This document shows, piece by piece, positions 7,076 to 9,309 of a DNA stretch of 9,309 nucleotides. The notes below the pieces were generated by a model, which was given only the letters and a program-made list of their open reading frames with translations, was not told the origin of the DNA and searched no databases. Source of the stretch: Flavobacteriaceae bacterium (lineage in GTDB: Bacteria; Bacteroidota; Bacteroidia; Flavobacteriales; Flavobacteriaceae); assembly GCA_013214425.1 (NCBI GenBank), contig JABSPN010000102.1:1-9309 (forward strand). The letters run 5' to 3'. Position 1 is the first letter of the stretch; the number at the start of each line of letters is the position of its first letter. Both the position numbers and the translations under genes were made by a program.

Positions 7076-7177
7076 AGCAAATTATAGCTCTGTTTGTTAT
7101 CTGTTCATTATCAGCAGATTAGTTTTTTTGGCACGGCCTTTGATGAAGGAGATATAGAATCTAAAAAAATGCGGCTT

Positions 7178-8092
7178 ATGAAATCACTAAAATTACTTTT
7201 CCTTTTATGTATATCAGTCATGTTTTTTACGTCTTGTGAGGTAGATGTAATTGCTGGTGATGATAGTATAGTGGAGGATCCTATTAGTTTAGAACAACTA
7301 TTAGCTTCACATGAATTATGGTACGTTGATATTAATCAGACGACTGGACCTGGCGAAGTTCCTTTTCTTCAAAAAGCATTTACAGTATCCTATCGATATG
7401 GAGTAATGTATGCGAATAACAATTTAGTTGGAATTGGAACTACTGGAGGCGGATTTGGAATAGATGTTGGTTTTTACAACACCTATGGAGGAACGATTGA
7501 GATTCATCATGACTTAGACGGTTTTTGGGCACTGGAAGTATATCAATTAGGACCGAATAGAATTAAAATGTATGATCCATATACGAATACAAGTTATTAT
7601 TTAACAGGATATCAAAGGAGCACTTTCGATTACGATCTGGTGTTTTATGATAACATCCATTATTTCCTTCAGGAGTATGTCGCCTGGGAAAAAGTATTCA
7701 CTAGTGCGGCAGGAGACCCTAGTCCATTCGATAATGAGAACTTTTTACAGTTCTTAGCTTCTGGGAACGGAATAAACTTTAGAAGCTCTCAAGATCAGTT
7801 TGGCACACCTCTTGATTTTATCTACTGGGATTACAGTGGGATTTATGAAGTGAATGATGTGTATGGAGATGCCTATCTCAAAACCTTAGCTTTAGATTAC
7901 GATTATTCTGGCAATGAGTTTTTTGAATTGATAATCCTGAATGATAATAAAATAGAATTATATAACTCTTTTACAGGAACTACTTATAGATTTAAAGGTA
8001 GCGGCTTTATTCAATACAAAAATGCTGATGGTAAGAAAAGAAAGAAGATTACCAATAAAGTAAGAAAGTTAAAAAAAGATAAAAAAGTTTAG
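7178..8092 (+). CDS. Lipoprotein of unknown function with two internal beta repeats and a basic tail
   Basis: The 304-residue product begins with a lipoprotein signal, MKSLKLLFLLCISVMFFTSC, with the lipidated Cys at residue 20, followed by an acidic linker. A second ATG nine bases upstream (7169) is possible; the open frame further upstream is not signal-like and is excluded. Two similar halves of about 78 residues are visible, roughly 69-146 and 199-277. Their best match is FWALEVYQLGPNRIKMYDPYTNTSYYLTG (116-144) against FFELIILNDNKIELYNSFTGTTYRFKG (248-274). This suggests a duplicated beta-sandwich or barrel. Residues 286-303 are very Lys/Arg-rich (KKRKK...RKLKKDKK), unusual for the body. 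From memory, relatives occur next to nadD in Flavobacteriia, sometimes mislabelled as the nucleotidyltransferase. I see no catalytic motif. It is expected in the periplasm or at the outer membrane. Confidence 0.85.
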   Translation: MKSLKLLFLLCISVMFFTSCEVDVIAGDDSIVEDPISLEQLLASHELWYVDINQTTGPGEVPFLQKAFTVSYRYGVMYANNNLVGIGTTGGGFGIDVGFYNTYGGTIEIHHDLDGFWALEVYQLGPNRIKMYDPYTNTSYYLTGYQRSTFDYDLVFYDNIHYFLQEYVAWEKVFTSAAGDPSPFDNENFLQFLASGNGINFRSSQDQFGTPLDFIYWDYSGIYEVNDVYGDAYLKTLALDYDYSGNEFFELIILNDNKIELYNSFTGTTYRFKGSGFIQYKNADGKKRKKITNKVRKLKKDKKV

Positions 8093-8120
8093 TTGATTTT
8101 TTGGTTGGTTATTTAGTTGT

Positions 8121-8162
8121 AGAAGCCGTATTCAATTTCTTAGAATGCGGCTTCTTATTTTT
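8121..8162 (+). terminator. Intrinsic terminator after the lipoprotein gene
   Basis: AGAAGCCGTATTC (8121-8133) pairs with GAATGCGGCTTCT (8143-8155) over 13 pairs with one G-T wobble and a 9-base loop, followed by TATTTTTT. The U-tract favours termination of plus-strand transcripts. On the minus strand no T-run follows, so it is a weaker stop for nadD. The right arm touches the nadD stop codon at 8155-8157. Confidence 0.88.
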
Positions 8163-9309
8163 TGTAAAAATTCATCTCATCTACATAGCTAAACACAGAT
8201 TCTGGTAATAACGGACGAATATTTTTTCCCTCTTTTATGGATTTCCTGATAAATGTAGAAGAGATCTCCATAATAGGAGCTGTTACCTTATGGATCTTGG
8301 GATGATTTTGGAATTGATGTTCAGTTGTTCCTTCTGAAATCCTTGGATATATGTAAATATGGTGTTGCTCTAAGATAGCCTCACAATTTTTCCATTTGTG
8401 AAAGTTCTTTAAATTATCTTCACCCATGATTAATGAAAAACTATAGTCGGGATATTTTTCTTCTAAATGTGCTAAAGTATTCACAGTATAATTTGGCTGT
8501 GATAATTTGAATTCAATATCACTGGCTTTAAGCTTTGGATAATGTTCGATAGCCCTATATACCATATCATAACGATGATGATTGTCTAATAACGAAGATT
8601 TTTTCTTAAAAGGATTATGCGGCGTAATCACCATCCAGATTTGATCTAAGTCTGAATGCTCTACCATATGATTGGCAATGGTTAAATGACCAATATGAAT
8701 AGGGTTAAATGTACCGAAGTATAAGCCTACTTTTTTAGTTTTTTTTTTAGCATCTAAAAAAGATTTTACCGTTTGATAAGCTTTGCCTTTAGCTTCTTCC
8801 AGATCATTATTCTCGATAATGACATCAAAATGTTTAGCCGATTGCATTTCTTTTGCTGATTTGGCAATACGCATGGCTATCTTTTCTTCGGTTTCTGTTT
8901 TGCGGTTACGCAACCGGTTTTCTAATTCTTCTACAGAAGGAGGTTTGACAAAAATGGCTAACGTATCGTTTGGAAAATGCTTCTTTATATTAAGTCCGCC
9001 TATCACATCAATATCAAAAATTACATGTTTCCCCAAAGCCCAAATACGTTCTATTTCACTTTTTAAAGTTCCGTAGAAATTATTGGTATATACTTCTTCA
9101 TATTCTAAAAAAGCATTGGCTTCTATTTTTTGTTTGAAATCTTCAGCCGATAAAAAATAATAATCTTTCCCATCAATCTCATGCTCACGAGGCTCTCTTG
9201 AGGTAGCCGATATTGAAAAATCTAACGACAATTCATCCTGATTTAATAGATGGTGTACAATAGTGGTTTTACCAGCTCCTGAGGGTGCAGAAAAAACAAT
9301 GAGTTTACC
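8155..9309 (-). CDS. gmk-nadD: Guanylate kinase fused in frame to nicotinate-nucleotide adenylyltransferase (5' end beyond window)
   Basis: The open frame of 384 visible codons enters from the right edge; only a few codons before GKLIV are missing. Visible residues 1-186 are guanylate kinase (GMP + ATP to GDP + ADP): P-loop SAPSGAGKTT (7-16), GMP-binding ATSREPREHEIDGKDYYFL (35-53), FLEYEEVYTNNFYGTL, VIFDIDVIGG (96-105) and the Arg-rich lid RLRNRK. From about 192 it is NadD, which adenylates nicotinate mononucleotide in NAD synthesis: GTFNPIHIGH (199-208), then NYTVNTLAHL, MGEDNLKNFHKW and the nucleotidyltransferase signature ISSTFIRK (349-356). Each domain is full length with all key residues. 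The linker AKKKTKK is encoded by A10 and A6 runs. In Flavobacteriia gmk and nadD are usually adjacent separate genes. One extra A would restore that arrangement: Gmk ending AKKKN-stop and NadD starting MLKKKTKKVG at ATG 8753. Fusion and frame are therefore both uncertain, but the domain identities are not. Confidence 0.9.
   Translation of the reverse strand, partial: GKLIVFSAPSGAGKTTIVHHLLNQDELSLDFSISATSREPREHEIDGKDYYFLSAEDFKQKIEANAFLEYEEVYTNNFYGTLKSEIERIWALGKHVIFDIDVIGGLNIKKHFPNDTLAIFVKPPSVEELENRLRNRKTETEEKIAMRIAKSAKEMQSAKHFDVIIENNDLEEAKGKAYQTVKSFLDAKKKTKKVGLYFGTFNPIHIGHLTIANHMVEHSDLDQIWMVITPHNPFKKKSSLLDNHHRYDMVYRAIEHYPKLKASDIEFKLSQPNYTVNTLAHLEEKYPDYSFSLIMGEDNLKNFHKWKNCEAILEQHHIYIYPRISEGTTEHQFQNHPKIHKVTAPIMEISSTFIRKSIKEGKNIRPLLPESVFSYVDEMNFYKK
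8739..8748 (-). promoter_or_regulatory. A10 homopolymer (possible slippage site) at the gmk/nadD junction
   Basis: On the coding strand GATGCT is followed by ten A, CT, six A, then GTAGGC. In the gmk frame this reads GCT AAA AAA AAA ACT and continues into NadD. A -1 ribosomal slip, or a transcript with eleven A, reads AAC TAA and ends Gmk at 8735. The same change puts the ATG at 8753-8751 in frame with NadD. Nine A would close both alternatives at early stops. The run contains the slippery heptamer A AAA AAA known from dnaX-type frameshift sites. Confidence 0.55.

Noticed and set aside
7146..7151. AAGGAG as ribosome binding site for the lipoprotein gene
   Set aside because: It is 17 and 26 bases from the two candidate ATG codons, too far for a Shine-Dalgarno role, and no start codon lies at the proper distance.
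8783..9076. 97-codon plus-strand open frame
   Set aside because: It is antisense to conserved guanylate kinase motifs and has no recognisable domain.

Overview
The window looks like a chromosomal segment of a marine-type Bacteroidota, most likely class Flavobacteriia. The evidence is the low GC content, a type IX secretion sorting domain, an acidic stretch after a lipobox that resembles the flavobacterial lipoprotein export signal, several TAnnTTTG promoter boxes, very few Shine-Dalgarno sites, and the sequence character of GpsA, PheS and NadD. It has no tRNA, rRNA, CRISPR array, insertion sequence or phage gene. Most of it is housekeeping genes plus secreted or lipid-anchored proteins.

Left part (1-1973, minus strand): two tandem paralogues of the choice-of-anchor B (LVIVD-repeat) family. 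The downstream one is cut by the left window edge. It is a predicted lipoprotein with calcium-binding thrombospondin type 3 repeats ahead of the shared domain. The upstream one is complete, has a Sec signal peptide and ends in a T9SS type A sorting domain.

Middle (2101-6046): thiL (thiamine-monophosphate kinase) converges on a bacilliredoxin (BrxA/BrxB) gene across a perfect bidirectional terminator. The bacilliredoxin is divergent from a membrane-anchored TerB plus J-domain protein (DjlA-like). Then come pheS (Phe-tRNA ligase alpha) and, 12 bases later in the same frame, a small protein of unknown function that starts at GTG.

Right part (6043-9309): gpsA converges on the small unknown gene with overlapping stop codons. 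A two-repeat lipoprotein of unknown function runs away from gpsA and ends at a strong terminator. Facing it is guanylate kinase joined in frame to NadD, with the first few codons beyond the right edge.

The most notable point is the Gmk/NadD junction. The two domains are joined only because a run of exactly ten A residues keeps them in one frame. With eleven A residues, Gmk would end at a TAA just after the run, and NadD would have its own ATG just before it. The junction is therefore a sequencing indel, a recent fusion, or a slippage site able to yield both fused and separate enzymes. No new multi-gene system is evident. The lipoprotein with an internal duplication and the pheS-linked small protein are the uncharacterised genes.
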